From the NCBI GenBank assembly GCA_964023205.1, contig OZ026837.1, positions 11,881,479 through 11,945,478 of the forward strand: a stretch of DNA of 64,000 nucleotides. The letters run 5' to 3'. Position numbers and translations under genes: made by a program. Under the pieces are notes generated by a model, which worked only from the letters and a program-made list of their open reading frames with translations, was not told the origin of the DNA and did not search any database. This document shows, in pieces, positions 47,965 through 59,254 of the stretch; position 1 is the stretch's first letter, and each line of letters begins with the position of its first letter. Source of the stretch: Lutraria lutraria (lineage: Eukaryota; Mollusca; Bivalvia; Venerida; Mactridae).

Positions 47965-48999
47965 CAGTATCGTGGAATTTGTTAGAGACTGGGAAATCTC
48001 TATCGGTCGGTTCCTTTTCCATTATTTTCACAAGGGCCACATCTACACCTGCAATTCCACATCCGCCCACTGAATAAACGATTTTTTTCAGTCGGCCAAA
48101 AGATGGAGAGCCTACAGTTGGTTGGAACACTTCTACGATTTCATTATCGTCGAATTCTCTAACGCCATTTTCCGGTCTTAACTCAAATATGTTATCATAC
48201 AAAACCTGACCGGATGTTATACAACACAATCCGTGATGCAGATGATCAACAAAACCTCCGAGTGTTCCAGTCAAAGTGCGTCCATCAGTAGTTCGCATGC
48301 CTATAGCACAGCCCATTTTCAATTTCTCATGATACTCAGTCGGTCCGCCATTCAAAAATGTAAAGGTTGCTTCCCGGACATCTACCGGAATTGAGTTTAT
48401 AGTTTTAGAAAATGGATCTTCTGCTTTGGGTATCAAACCTTTCACATGAACGTATATTGCAATACATGGTAATGGTTCAATACTCCCATCTTGCGTACCA
48501 AAGCCTTTCGATTTCATCCAAGATACAGATACCATAGTAATATTACTATGTTCATTCAACAAATTTTCTGAATGCTTATCAATGATATTGGTTAATTCAA
48601 TAAGTTTATCTTTTGAAATTTCTTTACATTCTTGCTCTTTTTGCACAACGTATGAACTTTCAAGACTGCATTCTCCATTAAAACGGATGTAGATCCTATA
48701 CCGATAATCCAATTGTGGTGGATTTTTATTTTTGGTTATAACAACAAAAGTAATTCTAGTTTCTAGTATGGAATCAGTGTATCTATACGCAGGCCAAACA
48801 TTCAATATTTCATTCGAAAGACTTTTGATGTGCTTACTAATTTCATCACACAAAAATTTCACAACATCAGATTTTCGACCAAACTTTTCGCATGATTTAT
48901 CCAGGATTACCAGAGGCGGCATGATTTCTTCGCTTAGAAGATTCTTGAAGCTATCGATAGAGCCATTATCAATACAATCTTCCCACTGTTCATAAATCC
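47965..48999 (-). CDS. Protease gene 1, large exon: N-terminal domain and first half of a trypsin-like barrel, His lost
   Basis: The acceptor ATACTTTATAG precedes 48999 and the exon ends at ACTG before a GTAATA donor, exactly as in gene 2. The frame reads IYEQWEDCIDNGSIDSF from the third base. The first Met inside the exon is about 25 codons in, so an upstream coding exon is likely; I could not find it. The unrecognised N-terminal domain matches gene 2 throughout (FGRKSDVVKF, YIRFNGECS, SVSWMKSKGFGT, IPVDVREATFTF). In the barrel the catalytic-His motif reads CCITSGQVL, with Gln at 48208-48206 in place of His. AGVDVALVKI keeps the Asp (48043-48041). Ser is in the next exon. It is probably an inactive protease-fold protein. 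The open frame suggests that the rest is under selection. Confidence 0.78.
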
Positions 49000-50377
49000 C
49001 TATAAAGTATGATAGTAACAATTAGATATAAATTCACTGAGTGGAAAACATGTATCATTCGTATTTTATTGTAGAATAATGTCTGGGTATGGGTATGCAC
49101 ACTATTTACAGTATATTCTGGACTCTTGGACCAATTACCGCCCATAAACTCCTTTTAGAACTTTCCTATTCAATTCCCCAAGTCACTAAAATAGCGTTTT
49201 CATTTGGAAACATTAGACGTGACGTGATCGTATCAAAAAAATGTGATGTAACGCTTGCGTGAAATAATTATCAAATGAACGATATTTTTGCACTCGGGTC
49301 CAGTCAAACATAAAAAGCGTTGCTGGCAACGATGTTAACTAACAATAATACGCCTTACACAATTATTGCCCCTCTCTCCTGATCGCAGTCCTGTATGGGC
49401 ATAGTGAAACTTAAAAAAATTGTCATAATTTTGTTGAAAGAAAATGATTATAGGTCGTGAGTTGTCGTGAGGTCTTTTTTATTAAATAAATTAAATACAT
49501 TATTGATTTATAAACTGTTTTCACCGTGTTTCTTCGGTATTTCCCTTCGCGGAAGTATATTGAATTTTGTTGGCTGCCTCTAAAAGAACAAGACGATAGG
49601 GCTGTATTTGAATAATACCTTCTCGTTTTACAGCAATTTGATATTAGCCTCCTTTTAATATTTACTATTGGATTATTGCCCTTTAGTCATATCCATTTAG
49701 GTATGAAACCCATTTCTAAGTTACTAATAGTATATTAAAACCATGTTAACATTAACTAACCACTTGTACACATGGGGCAAAACGTTAATTGACACGCTAA
49801 CAGCCTTCATATCATCTATATGTAAATTGATTGAAACAGTGATCATTTATTGCTGACAAATAGCAGAAATGAAAGACCTGGAGAAATTAACTGTAGAAAT
49901 TTGGATTTGGTCTGATTTTTGCAATGTGCTAAAACATCAGTTGGATGCCCATTTGAAAATCTTTGGTCAGATCTTACACATCCAGATATATTACACGTAC
50001 TGCTCATTTTGCAAGAATGTTTATTATGACATTGAAATATAGAAATGCATTACATAAGGATGATTAAAGGGGGTCAGTTGCTTTCCTTTCTCAAATTATG
50101 CATGTGAAGAAAAGAACTGACGGAAAAGTTGATTTGGACAATGTCTAGCACATGCTGAAGTATTTCGGCAAAGATTGCTATTTATCATGGAAGGAAACCT
50201 TTATTACTCATTGTTGTATTGAAACCGAAAGGGTATCCTCGGTCTATTTTTAGAAATGTGTACTTCCTATTTTGACTTGTATTTCTAATTATGTAAACAA
50301 CGAAACATGTCAGACAGGCCGTGCACAGTAAGAAAAACGTGTTTTAATTAATCTTCTTTATCAATACGAAGTTTTAG
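49000..50377. other. Upstream of the gene 1 large exon: no exon recognised
   Basis: Presumed intron. AT-rich, with no ORF or repeat I could support. Confidence 0.35.
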
Positions 50378-50761
50378 TTAAGGTGGGTTACGAGTTTCCT
50401 CCCGAAAAATTGCCACCACTACAGAGTTCGATCAAAACCTTTTAAGATTTAATGACGGCAAAATGAAGCTATATTATTGTTTTCGGATTTGTAAATGATT
50501 CAGTATTGTGCACAATGAATTCCACAGCTTAATACACAAAGTTATCGGAGCAGTACGAGAAATAACGCGAAAAAACAACTTATACAACATGTCGCTCCAC
50601 TAGGTGGCCGTTTTTTGAGCGGTTTCAATGGAAATATCATTTGAATACATCAATTTTGCTTTAGCCAATACTTTGAAGGATGTTCCTGCAAAAAGATTTT
50701 TTTGTGCGTTGACTTCTAAAAACTGAACACTTTTCGGAAGGAAACCCGCGACCCACCTTAA
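50378..50761. mobile_element. MITE with TTAA borders and ~30-bp inverted ends
   Basis: The left end TTAAGGTGGGTTACGAGTTT is mirrored at the right by AACCCGCGACCCACCTTAA, and CCTCCCGAAAA pairs with TTTTCGGAAGG. Both ends are TTAA, as for piggyBac-type targets. The body includes the block related to 32820-32990 near gene 2. Confidence 0.65.
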
Positions 50762-51198
50762 GTATTCTTATTTATGTTTATTCAACACCACCATAACATG
50801 TAGTTCTCGTGCATTTACCTAGTTTTACAAGTGAGGTTTAATTTTTGGCATTGGTCTTAAAATAGTTCTATCTAGGGTGCGCACCCTAGTTAGGAAATAC
50901 CTATTCAATAATGAAAAAAAGTGTTTTAAAATGGGTATTTTTCAGTTTTTCAATTGAAATCCATATACTTCGAATTCAAAATAACGTATACAATCACTTT
51001 TTACACGTTCTTTCTACTCAAATATTCCAACGTAAAACCTTTAAAGTCAACGATGGTACTTTCTGGCATCTCACATTAAGATGTACAAATTAATCTATTC
51101 ATGTGCATGTTTATCTATTGATTATCACAACACTGAAGGGATTTAAGGAAAGTGTATAATAATAAACTTCAGAAAGAACTTGCAATTCTGCAAAGTCA
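50762..51198. other. No gene seen
   Basis: AT-rich DNA. A 60-codon ORF at 50911-51093 is not supported by composition or motif. Confidence 0.35.
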
Positions 51199-51637
51199 GT
51201 AATTGTACTCGTACAACAGTCCTCTCGGTGCTTTGAATTAGTTAATTTTTACCTACTTGTTACCATTTATTTTTTGTGCATGACATACGTTTAAACAATA
51301 CATGTGTAATACATTCATAGAGAGTAATAAGAGGGCCATGATGGTCCTATATCGCCCATCGAAGAAACAATGCACTAAAGGTCAAAACATTTAAAGGCCC
51401 ATTAGCTTTTGGAATTTAGTAATACAGAACAATTGATTAAATGATAGTAAAATATCAGAATATATTTCATTTGCTCTAAAACAATATCTACGTAATGCTT
51501 TTCTTTAGCGACACCACGTACAAGTGTTATTATCAGCTTTTTCTTATTTTTTGCAGTACCATTGAAAAAATACTGTTCTATATTTCTATATGTAATTAGA
51601 GATTAAAAAGAAATTTTCGGAATGTTTTTGTTGCAAG

Positions 51638-52402
51638 CAAAGGGGTTTGTCACGAAAAAAATCCTATAAGAAATTCCTTGTAACCCATATATATACAGTT
51701 GAATCGCGAAAGTCCGAAATGCGATAGTTCGAAAAATGCGATAGTTCGAAATCGTTCGTCAGTCCCGGCGAATTTCCTTCTATTTTCAATATAGATTTGA
51801 TGCGATAGTACGAAAAATGCGAAAGTTCGAAATGAAATTGAAGTCCCCAGATACGTTTTTACACTACAATAAGATGCGAAAGTTCGATGTGACTGTACGT
51901 TGTTTGCACACCTATTCAATTTATTCGATACTTAACTGATTTTATTTGTCTACCACTTTGACACGTGTCATTGTTAAAAAGAAATCATTTGGCCATAAAA
52001 CAGTGAAAATCTTAATTATAATTATCGTATAAAATAATAAGCGTTTAAAATTTTGACTACGAAAGTTGTGTGTATGTTGAAATTGTTTACTGTACCGTTA
52101 TCATTCGTGTAAAGGTCACACGTGCGTATCAGACGCAGATCAAACATCTGTGACAGTCCAGGGAAAATATTCTCATGTGTATAGAAGGCAAAGATCTTCA
52201 TAGAATGGGTTTTAATTCATAATAAAACACTACAATTTACTAACTGAAAATGATCTCGCATCTCGGAAAGCTCTTTTAGCGATGAATTTGCGTGTTTATT
52301 TTTGTTCAATTAGCCGGCTTCTTGAAGTTTACTTTCCCTTCTATATATAGTTGGGTTACATGGACATTTTTATAGGATTCTTTTTTATGACAAACTCCTT
52401 TG
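51638..52402. mobile_element. Non-autonomous hAT-like transposon, 8-bp target duplication
   Basis: It is flanked by GTTGCAAG at 51630-51637 and 52403-52410. The sister copy near 60880 has one GTTGCAAG and no insert, giving the empty site. Ends are CAAAGGGGTTTGTCAC and its near mirror ATGACAAACTCCTTTG, and the pairing continues through ATCCTATAA. An 8-bp duplication and CA-starting ends fit the hAT superfamily. There is no transposase. Confidence 0.82.
51694..51897. mobile_element. Small nested MITE, pogo/Tigger-like ends
   Basis: It starts TACAGTTGAATCGCG and ends CGATGTGACTGTA, inverted over the outer six bases. Inside are repeats of TGCGATAGTTCGAAA. It lies inside the hAT-like element. The TA-containing border fits pogo/mariner targets but the evidence is thin. 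Confidence 0.45.
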
Positions 52403-53626
52403 GTTGCAAGTAACGGTCATTTTCACTGATTAGACACTTTCTGGGTAAAATAAGACATACTTTAGTTTTAACATAAAAAAAAGCTAATGGGTCTTTAAGA
52501 TAAGACTGGCTCATTCCTATTTAAGCTCAGGTGGCCATCTTGTTCAGCAGACCGGAACCATTTTAGCTCTTATGATAGAGAACGACCCAAGCTCTTTCCT
52601 ATATAGTTTCATCAAAATCCACATACACATGTAGTTGTCAAGGAGCAGATATGGTTAAAATGTTTTCTTATTTTCAGAAAATTGTCGTCAATCTTGTTCA
52701 GCAGACCGAAAGCATTTTAGCTAATTTTGTAGACAACTATGCAATGATCATTCCTGTAAGGTTTGATCAAAATCCACCGAGTGGTTCTAGAGGAGATGTC
52801 GCTTAAAAGTTTTCTACTTTTAACTAAAAATCATGCAAGAATCATCTCTGTGAATTTCATTAAAAATCGTCCAAGCGGTTTAGGAGGAGTATCAAGTTGC
52901 TGATGAAGCAAGACTAACACATTGTTGACAAACGGACGCCGAACATCAGGCGATCACAATAGTTCACCTTGTCACTTTGTGACAGGTGAGCCATACACGG
53001 AATTCAACAATCACCTGGTCGCCCTACTAAATAACAATCGAAACAACTACTAAGTTCATTGTTGAATTTAACTCTGGACTTAACATTCGAGTAAAGAGAT
53101 TTGCTAATGCTCAACATTTTCCCGAGACAACCGTGTATTGTAATGTCTGGATAATTTTCAGGTAAGTTTCGATCACTTTTTTAAAAAAAAGTAAAATATA
53201 TCCTTAGCTCCAGGCGGATGAAAATAAAAGACCCATTTAAAATAATTCGTTAAAAAGTGCAAGTATGTAACCTTCAATAATCTCGTGACCGTATTCAATC
53301 AATTCATCCACTGGATCTATTATTGCTGATTTGCTTACATGCAGTCTTATTTTCTTGATCATAAAAAGGTACAATAAGTTTATCAAACACGATTTGTATT
53401 TTATATTGCATTATCCTATCAAAATAATCAACTATGTTATATCATAAAAAATCTTGATTCATGACCATTACTTGCTTTAAATTAGTTTCGGATTGTGTTA
53501 TTTTATGTAGTTACATCGTTCGTAAGCGTTTTAGACTTTTGTTTTGAGATACTTTTTTATTGTTTTAATGAGAAATTGTTTTTAAAAAAGCAAGTTCAAG
53601 TCGAAGAGTGTTTTTAATTGATTTAC

Positions 53627-53632
53627 TTTATT
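53627..53632 (-). terminator. Poly(A) signal AATAAA for the candidate exon
   Basis: AATAAA is 17 nt past the stop codon; the same signal follows the second copy at 58434-58429 and is also present near the third. Confidence 0.5.
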
Positions 53633-53648
53633 GTTAAAAATGTTCTTC

Positions 53649-53749
53649 TTAATTACCTTTTTTACGACCTTTGGACATCTTTCCCTCAGTAAATGGAAAA
53701 GAAGTAAGCTTGTCTCTGTCGACGGTGCTTGTAGACATATAGTCTAAAC
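53649..53749 (-). CDS. Candidate last coding exon of an unknown gene, copy 1
   Basis: The acceptor TTTTTCATATTTCAG precedes 53749. The frame LDYMSTSTVDRDKLTSFPFT then EGKMSKGRKKGN ends at TAA 53651-53649. AATAAA follows at 53632-53627. The copy at 58554-58451 differs by an in-frame 3-nt insertion (one extra Val) and a few substitutions, which fits coding constraint. The basic tail KGRKKGN has no localisation meaning I would defend. The upstream exons are not identified. It could also be a small ORF starting at the internal Met. Confidence 0.45.
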
Positions 53750-54175
53750 CTGAAATATGAAAAATATATTTACACGATGGTAAATAATTTTACATTTCTT
53801 GTTTTGAATAAATTTTAATCAATTTTTTCACACACAAATAAATGGCAAGCAGCTGAAATTTGAGAAACATTCATAACTAGTATCAACTTCCTTTTAAAAT
53901 TACATGTAAAACACTAAAATTTCACTGACACATTTCCTTGGGTTTTACCATTGTTTTCAATAATGTTAAAAGTACATTCACAGCTCACTGCTCGAAGTCA
54001 GATCATAAACGCTCTTTTTTACTAATTTATTTATTTTCGATTGCGAAGAAATTTGTTACGACTTATTGTTATCGCTCTCGAGACTCACCACAGATGGAAT
54101 CAACCTCGAAGACAGACAGAGGCAATGTGGAATTTAAAGTGTTTTGCCTAACAACATTACGCCGTGACATTTTTT

Positions 54176-54247
54176 TGGCGCTAGCGAGGATCGAACCGGT
54201 ACTCTCCTATCCAGAGGTGAATGCGCTACCACTGCGCCACGACGCTC
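54176..54247 (-). tRNA. tRNA-like sequence (probably SINE- or pseudogene-derived)
   Basis: GTGGCGCAGTGGTAGCGCA looks like an A box with a perfect GCGC/GCGC D stem, and GGTTCGATCC is an exact B box at the right distance. The T stem has mismatches and no clean anticodon stem forms, so I do not assign an amino acid. The sister copy at about 58981-59043 has lost roughly 10 bases between the boxes. Confidence 0.4.
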
Positions 54248-54431
54248 TTTTTCTGTGTTTAATTTGTAGTGTCACACATGTATGTGCTCTAAATTTTATC
54301 TGTGTTGAGGCACTATAAATGAGTTTCAACCCAGCAAGGATTAATATCGTAAACGGATATTTGGGGATGTTTACGCAACCAAATACGTTATACGATGCAT
54401 GATCGCTTAGGGCCAATACATCTCATGGTGT

Positions 54432-57400
54432 TATTATTATTATACCATATTTATATAGCCCTTTTATCATGTAATTACACGTTCAAAAGTGCTGTACAAT
54501 CACGATTACGACATGGTTAAAACAATATGTAATGAATACAAACATGTTAGTAAAAAATGATATGGGTAAAATATATACTAGAATGGACAAATTTATAAGT
54601 CAACAAATCCACCATTAATTTATGCAGACAAGTAAGGTACACAATAATTCTAAAATGATTCAAGTCCGGTTGGCTTCGTAAGCTGTCTGGCCAGTCCACA
54701 CGCGCATTACTCCACCAGCCGGTGTTCACTGTTCACTACGAAACTTCACTGAATGATTACTAAAGGTACATTTAAATTAGTGTTTCAAGAACAGCGTCAA
54801 GATACCACTGCTACGAGAAACCGTCTCCAAAGGTATAAAGATACTACCTTTAAAGAGACCCCCATACTTCAAAGGAATTCAATACTATCTAAGAAGTAAA
54901 ACCTAACAGCCTGAGTAAGCTTTTGTAAAATAGTGCGTTTTCAGCGCTTTCTTGAATGACGGTAGTGTTTTACTGTCTCTGAGTGCTGTTGGCAGTGCAT
55001 TCCAGAGCTTAGGTGCCGCGGCCGTGAAACATCGATCACCGAACGTGACAGTCCTCATCCTCGGCACAACTAGAAGAACAGAGTCATATTGAGACATAAG
55101 CTGTCTATGTGGAGTATATACTTCCAACATCCTTCTGATGTAGCCAGGGGACTTTCCATTTAGTGCTTTGAAAACATGAGTCAACACCTTGTACTCCACT
55201 CTGTATTGTACCGGTAGCCAGTGAAGATCCTTCAGCACAGGGGTGGTGTGATTGTAACGTGGTGTCCGTGTGATGAGGTGGGCGGCTGTATTTTGAATAT
55301 TTTGTAGTTTGTTCAGAATGATATTTGGGGAACCGCACAGTAACGAATTGCAGTAATCCAGTCTTGATGTTACTAACGAATTGATAAGGGATTTTGTTGC
55401 ATCAACAGTCAAATATTGTCTGATTTGACCTATTTGTCTGATCTGCATGAAACACGACCTTGAAACAGAGTTAACATGTTTATCCATGTCCAAATGTGAA
55501 TCCAGCATGGCACCGAGGTTTCTCACCATCGATGGTGATCTGATCACAGCGTCGCCAACTTTCACAGATAGATTCTCGGCTGTACTGGCATTCCGTTTCG
55601 GTACAAACAGGATTACCTCTGTTTTTTTAGCATTCAATTTCAGCAAATTTGCTTTCATCCAGTGTAAGATATCCTTCAGACAAGCTTCAATTCGTTGTAG
55701 TGTTTCATCACGCGAGACGCAATCTTTTGGTTTGAATGCCATATACAATTGTGAGTCATCAGCGTAGAAATGATGTTGCAGTTGGTGCTTTATGCAGATT
55801 GCACCCACATGTTTTGTGTACATGATGTAGTTCTTCAGACCAAGCACAGAACCCTGTGGTACACTATAGTTTATCAGTACTGGTTTTGAAAGTTCACCAT
55901 CTATACATACAGTCTGGTAGCGGTCACACAGATAGGATTTCATCCACTCTAATGGCTTGCCCGTTATACCGAAATGATTTTCAAGTCTGCGTAGGAGAGT
56001 GGTGTGATCAATGGTGTCAAATGCTGCTGATAAATCAAGCATAACCAGGACCGTAGCTTTATTCTGATCTAGAGAACAAAGGATGTCATTTTGCACACGA
56101 AGTAGAGCAGTTTCAGTAGAGTGGAATTTTCTGTATGCGGACTGAGGTTCTTCGTAGAGATTATGCAGTGTTAAATGCTCTTCTAGTTGAGCATCGACTA
56201 CCTTCTCAAGAACTTTGGAAATGAAAAGTAAGTTTGACACAGGTCTGTGATTTTTCAGTACATTTTGATCAAGGCCTGGCTTCTTTATTAGTGGTCTTAT
56301 TCTGGAGCTTTTAAAAGCAGTGGGTACATAAGCACTTTTGAGTGATGCATTGAATATTCTTGTTAACATTGGTAATAGTTCATTTAAGCAATCCTTTAAC
56401 AGCCATGTTGGTATTGGATCAAGTTCACATGATTTACTTGGTGATCTATTTATTAGATTCCGGATTTCATCCTCAGATGTTGGAGAAAATTCTGATAGTT
56501 GCTGTTCTCTGAAGGGTGTTTCAAATTCAGCACAGTCGTCATGTTAGTTAGACTGAGTGCTGGAGGCTATTTCAGTACGTATTCCTTCAATTTTGTTGAT
56601 GAAGAAGTCACTGAAATCCTGTGCAAGCATCTTAGCAGATTTACCAGATGGTAGCAGAACTTCCTTTTCTTCACCCATCAGATGTTTAGTTATCTTGAAT
56701 AACCCTTTCTGATCACGACCACAGGACTCTACCTTCTCCGTGTAATAGCTTACTTTGGATTGTTTTAACAATTTGTTGACTGCCGAACATTGATTCCTAT
56801 ATATTTCATTATCTATTCTCAATTTAGTCATTCGCCATTTTCGCTCCAATTTTCGTCTCAGATGTTTGGCGTCATGTAGATCTTCAGTGTACCAAGGACA
56901 GGAGGGTCTTAAAACTATGGTTTTGGATTTGAGGGGAGCATGCTTGTCAATAAGTAATGAAAGTCCATGGGTATACACCTTAACAAGTTCATCCACGTCT
57001 GATGTGTGCAGTCCACTGTTCAAAATATCTGAGGATTCAATGTCTTTTTTGAATTTATTGATGTCAATCGATTTTAACTTTCTTAAATTCACAGTTCTGA
57101 TAGGTGCAGGTTTAGCAGCACATGCATTTAACACTACTGCAAAATGATCACGTGACGTCTTTCCACTGTTGTCAGGTAGGCCAGGATCAGATATTTATAC
57201 ATGTGAGACAGATGTGTCGGTGTCTCTTGTAATTACCACATCTAGTGTGTGGCCAGCCACGTGAGTTGCCCCAGTAACGTGCTGCCGCATGCCGCAAGAT
57301 TCAAGTATTCTAGTAAACTTTACAGAGTCTGAGTTCAAAAGATTGTCAATGCGGATGTTCAGATCCCCAACAACTATGATGCTACTTTCTGATGTTACAA

Positions 57401-58313
57401 GTTTGGCCAGAAACGATGGCCACTCATTTTCCAGGAAAGAACTAGTTTTTAGACCGTTTTTAGTGGTTGGTGGTGGTCTACACACAACAGCCAGACGCAG
57501 AGAGTAGTTCCTGATGGCTACAATGCATTTCATGTGTTCAAAGGTGGTGAAAACTTTATCATTGGTGGAATTTAGAAGCTGAATATCTAGAGCAGTTTTA
57601 TATACATCTGCAACTTCCCCTCCACGTCCATAGCGAGGAGCATGCTTGATTTTGTAACCATTGGGAACAAGTTCAGCAATGCAAGATTTGTCGGAGGGTC
57701 CCCCAAGCCATGTTTCAGTTACAGCAACAATATCATAGTCATTAGATGATTACAAACAGTAACGATTCACATTTGATCCTCTTTAGATCATGAGGTTGGG
57801 AATTATTTTCATTTTTAGGATTGGTTCTAGAAGATAAATTTGGCACTATAGTAGATATTTTTTATGGGGAAGTGTTTGAATGTTTTGCAAATTTACACCA
57901 TCATTCAGGTCCCATGTGCGTTTATACTGACCCCCTCTTGTACCCCTAAACTTCAGTATTTCTAACTGTTTTAATATTGTCAATGTATGGGGATCAGGTT
58001 TTATAGGTGATAATTTCCCAATCCCATACAGATAACCCCTATTGTATTGTATAATCCCTGGTATACAATGGACCATTTTTGCCTATTTCAGATAAAAATT
58101 GTACTAAAAAGTAAATTATTTACACAAAACCCAAAATTTCACAAAATCTACAAACAATTTCAACACAAAAAGTACATGTATACAAAAAGAATACTTCCAT
58201 AAACATTCACAGCAAATTCCACAGCAATCACAGCAGTAATTCTGTTGATTTTAATCCAAAAATAAGAGAGCACAAATGTTGCAGCTTACACTTGGCGCAT
58301 TACACCTACATCT
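54432..58313 (-). mobile_element. LINE C (CR1/L2-like), nearly full length
   Basis: The insertion lies between GGTGTTAT (ending 54431) and CTGTCAATATAA (from 58314). The two are contiguous at 59222-59242, so its limits are known from the paralogous empty site. The 3' end is (TAA)-rich (ATAATAATAATA), as in CR1/L2 elements. The ORF covers a leader, endonuclease and reverse transcriptase with only a few stops. It is a comparatively recent insertion. Confidence 0.88.
54903..58076 (-). pseudogene. LINE C polyprotein: leader, endonuclease, reverse transcriptase
   Basis: The leader reads IGKLSPIKPDPHTLTILKQL and RGTRGGQYKRTW (58076-57846), then a damaged stretch. The endonuclease has VAVTETWLGG (no EN start before it), GDLNIRIDN and GHTLDVVITRD. 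A stop (TAA) at 57197-57195 interrupts a frame that continues with SRDHFAVVLNA. A second stop is at 56546-56544. The last 488 codons are open from 56369: HRPVSNLLFISKVLEKVV, YRKFHSTETALLRVQND, MLDLSAAFDTIDH, VPQGSVLG, and the intact FYADDSQLYMAF catalytic box near 55770, then DLHWLPVQYRVEYKVL. Few lesions suggest recent activity. Confidence 0.87.
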
Positions 58314-59254
58314 GTCAATATAATATACATGTAGGATAATGAGATACTTTTTATTGTTTTAATGAGAAATTGTTTTTAAAAAAGCAAGTTCAAGTCGAAG
58401 AGAGTTTTTGATTGATTTACAAATGTACTTTATTGTTAAAAATGTTCTTCTTAATTACCTTTTTTACGACCTTTGGACATCTTTCCCTCAGTAAATGGAA
58501 CAAAAGAAGTAAGATTGTCTCTGTCGACGGTGCTTGTAGACATGGAGTCTAAACCTGAAATATGAAAAATATATTTACACGATGGTAAATAATTTTACAT
58601 TTCTTGTTTTGAATAAATTTTAATCAAATTTTTCACACACAAATAAATGGCAAGCAGCTGAAATTTTTAGAAACATTCATAACTAGTATCAACTTCCTTT
58701 TAAAATTACATGTAAAACACTAAATTTTCACTAACACATTTCCTTGGGTTTTACCATTGTTTTCAATAATGTTAAAAGTACATTCACAGCTCACTGCTCG
58801 AAGTCAGATTATAAACGCTCTTTTTTACTAATTTATTTATTTTCGATTGCGAAGAAATTTGTTACGACTTATTGTTATCGCTCTCGAGATTCACCACAGA
58901 TGGAATCAACCTCGAAGACAGACAGAGGCAATGTGGAATTTAAAGTGTTTTGTCTAACAACATTACGCCGTGACATTTTTTTGGCGCTAGCGAGGATCGA
59001 ACCAATCCAGAGGTGAATGCGCTACCACTGCGCTACGACGCTCTTTTTCTGTGTTTAATTTGTAGTGTCACACATGTATGTGCTCTAAATTTTATCTGTG
59101 TTGAGGCACTATAAATGAGTTTCAACCCAGCAAGGATTAATATCGTAAACGGATGTTTGTGGATGTTTACGCAACCAAATACGTTATACGATGCATGATC
59201 GCTTAGGGCCAATACATCTCATGGTGTTATCTGTCAATATAATATTCATGTAGG
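58314..59254. repeat. Duplicated block, copy 2 (exon-bearing part)
   Basis: It matches 53560-54431 nearly base for base, and is bordered on each side by CTGTCAATATAATATWCATG (58314 and 59231). This repeat suggests how the tandem copies were joined. It carries the second candidate exon and a shortened tRNA-like sequence. Confidence 0.8.
58451..58554 (-). CDS. Candidate last coding exon of an unknown gene, copy 2
   Basis: Same acceptor and frame as 53749-53649: LDSMSTSTVDRDNLTSFVPF then TEGKMSKGRKKGN and TAA at 58453-58451, with AATAAA at 58434-58429. Relative to copy 1 there is one extra codon and Lys-to-Asn and Tyr-to-Ser changes. A third, broken copy ends at 62036-62034 (PFTKGNISKGRIKGN). 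No upstream exon is recognised. Confidence 0.45.

Larger units (their letters stand above)
51330..52990. mobile_element. Pearl-like element interrupted by a hAT-like insertion
   Basis: The left end is GAGGGCCATGATGGTCCTAT then ATCGCCCATC. The right end is GGACGCCGAACATCAGGCGA then TTTGTGACAGGTGAGCC. About three internal units of ~150 bp share TCTTGTTCAGCAGACC and ATTTTAGCT. The uninterrupted sister is 60588-61393. The same family with more units is 36477-37744. Confidence 0.7.
51199..54431. repeat. Duplicated block, copy 1
   Basis: 51199-53560 matches 60475-61930, and 53560-54431 matches 58338-59230; the matches are long and collinear. Copy 1 additionally holds a hAT-like insertion and is followed directly by LINE C. 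It contains a Pearl-like element, a candidate coding exon and a tRNA-like sequence, listed separately. Confidence 0.8.

Noticed and set aside
54176..54247. Functional tRNA gene
   Set aside because: T stem mismatches, no acceptable anticodon stem, and a damaged duplicate; called tRNA-like only.
55447..55767. Plus-strand ORF of 106 codons
   Set aside because: Antisense of the LINE C reverse transcriptase.
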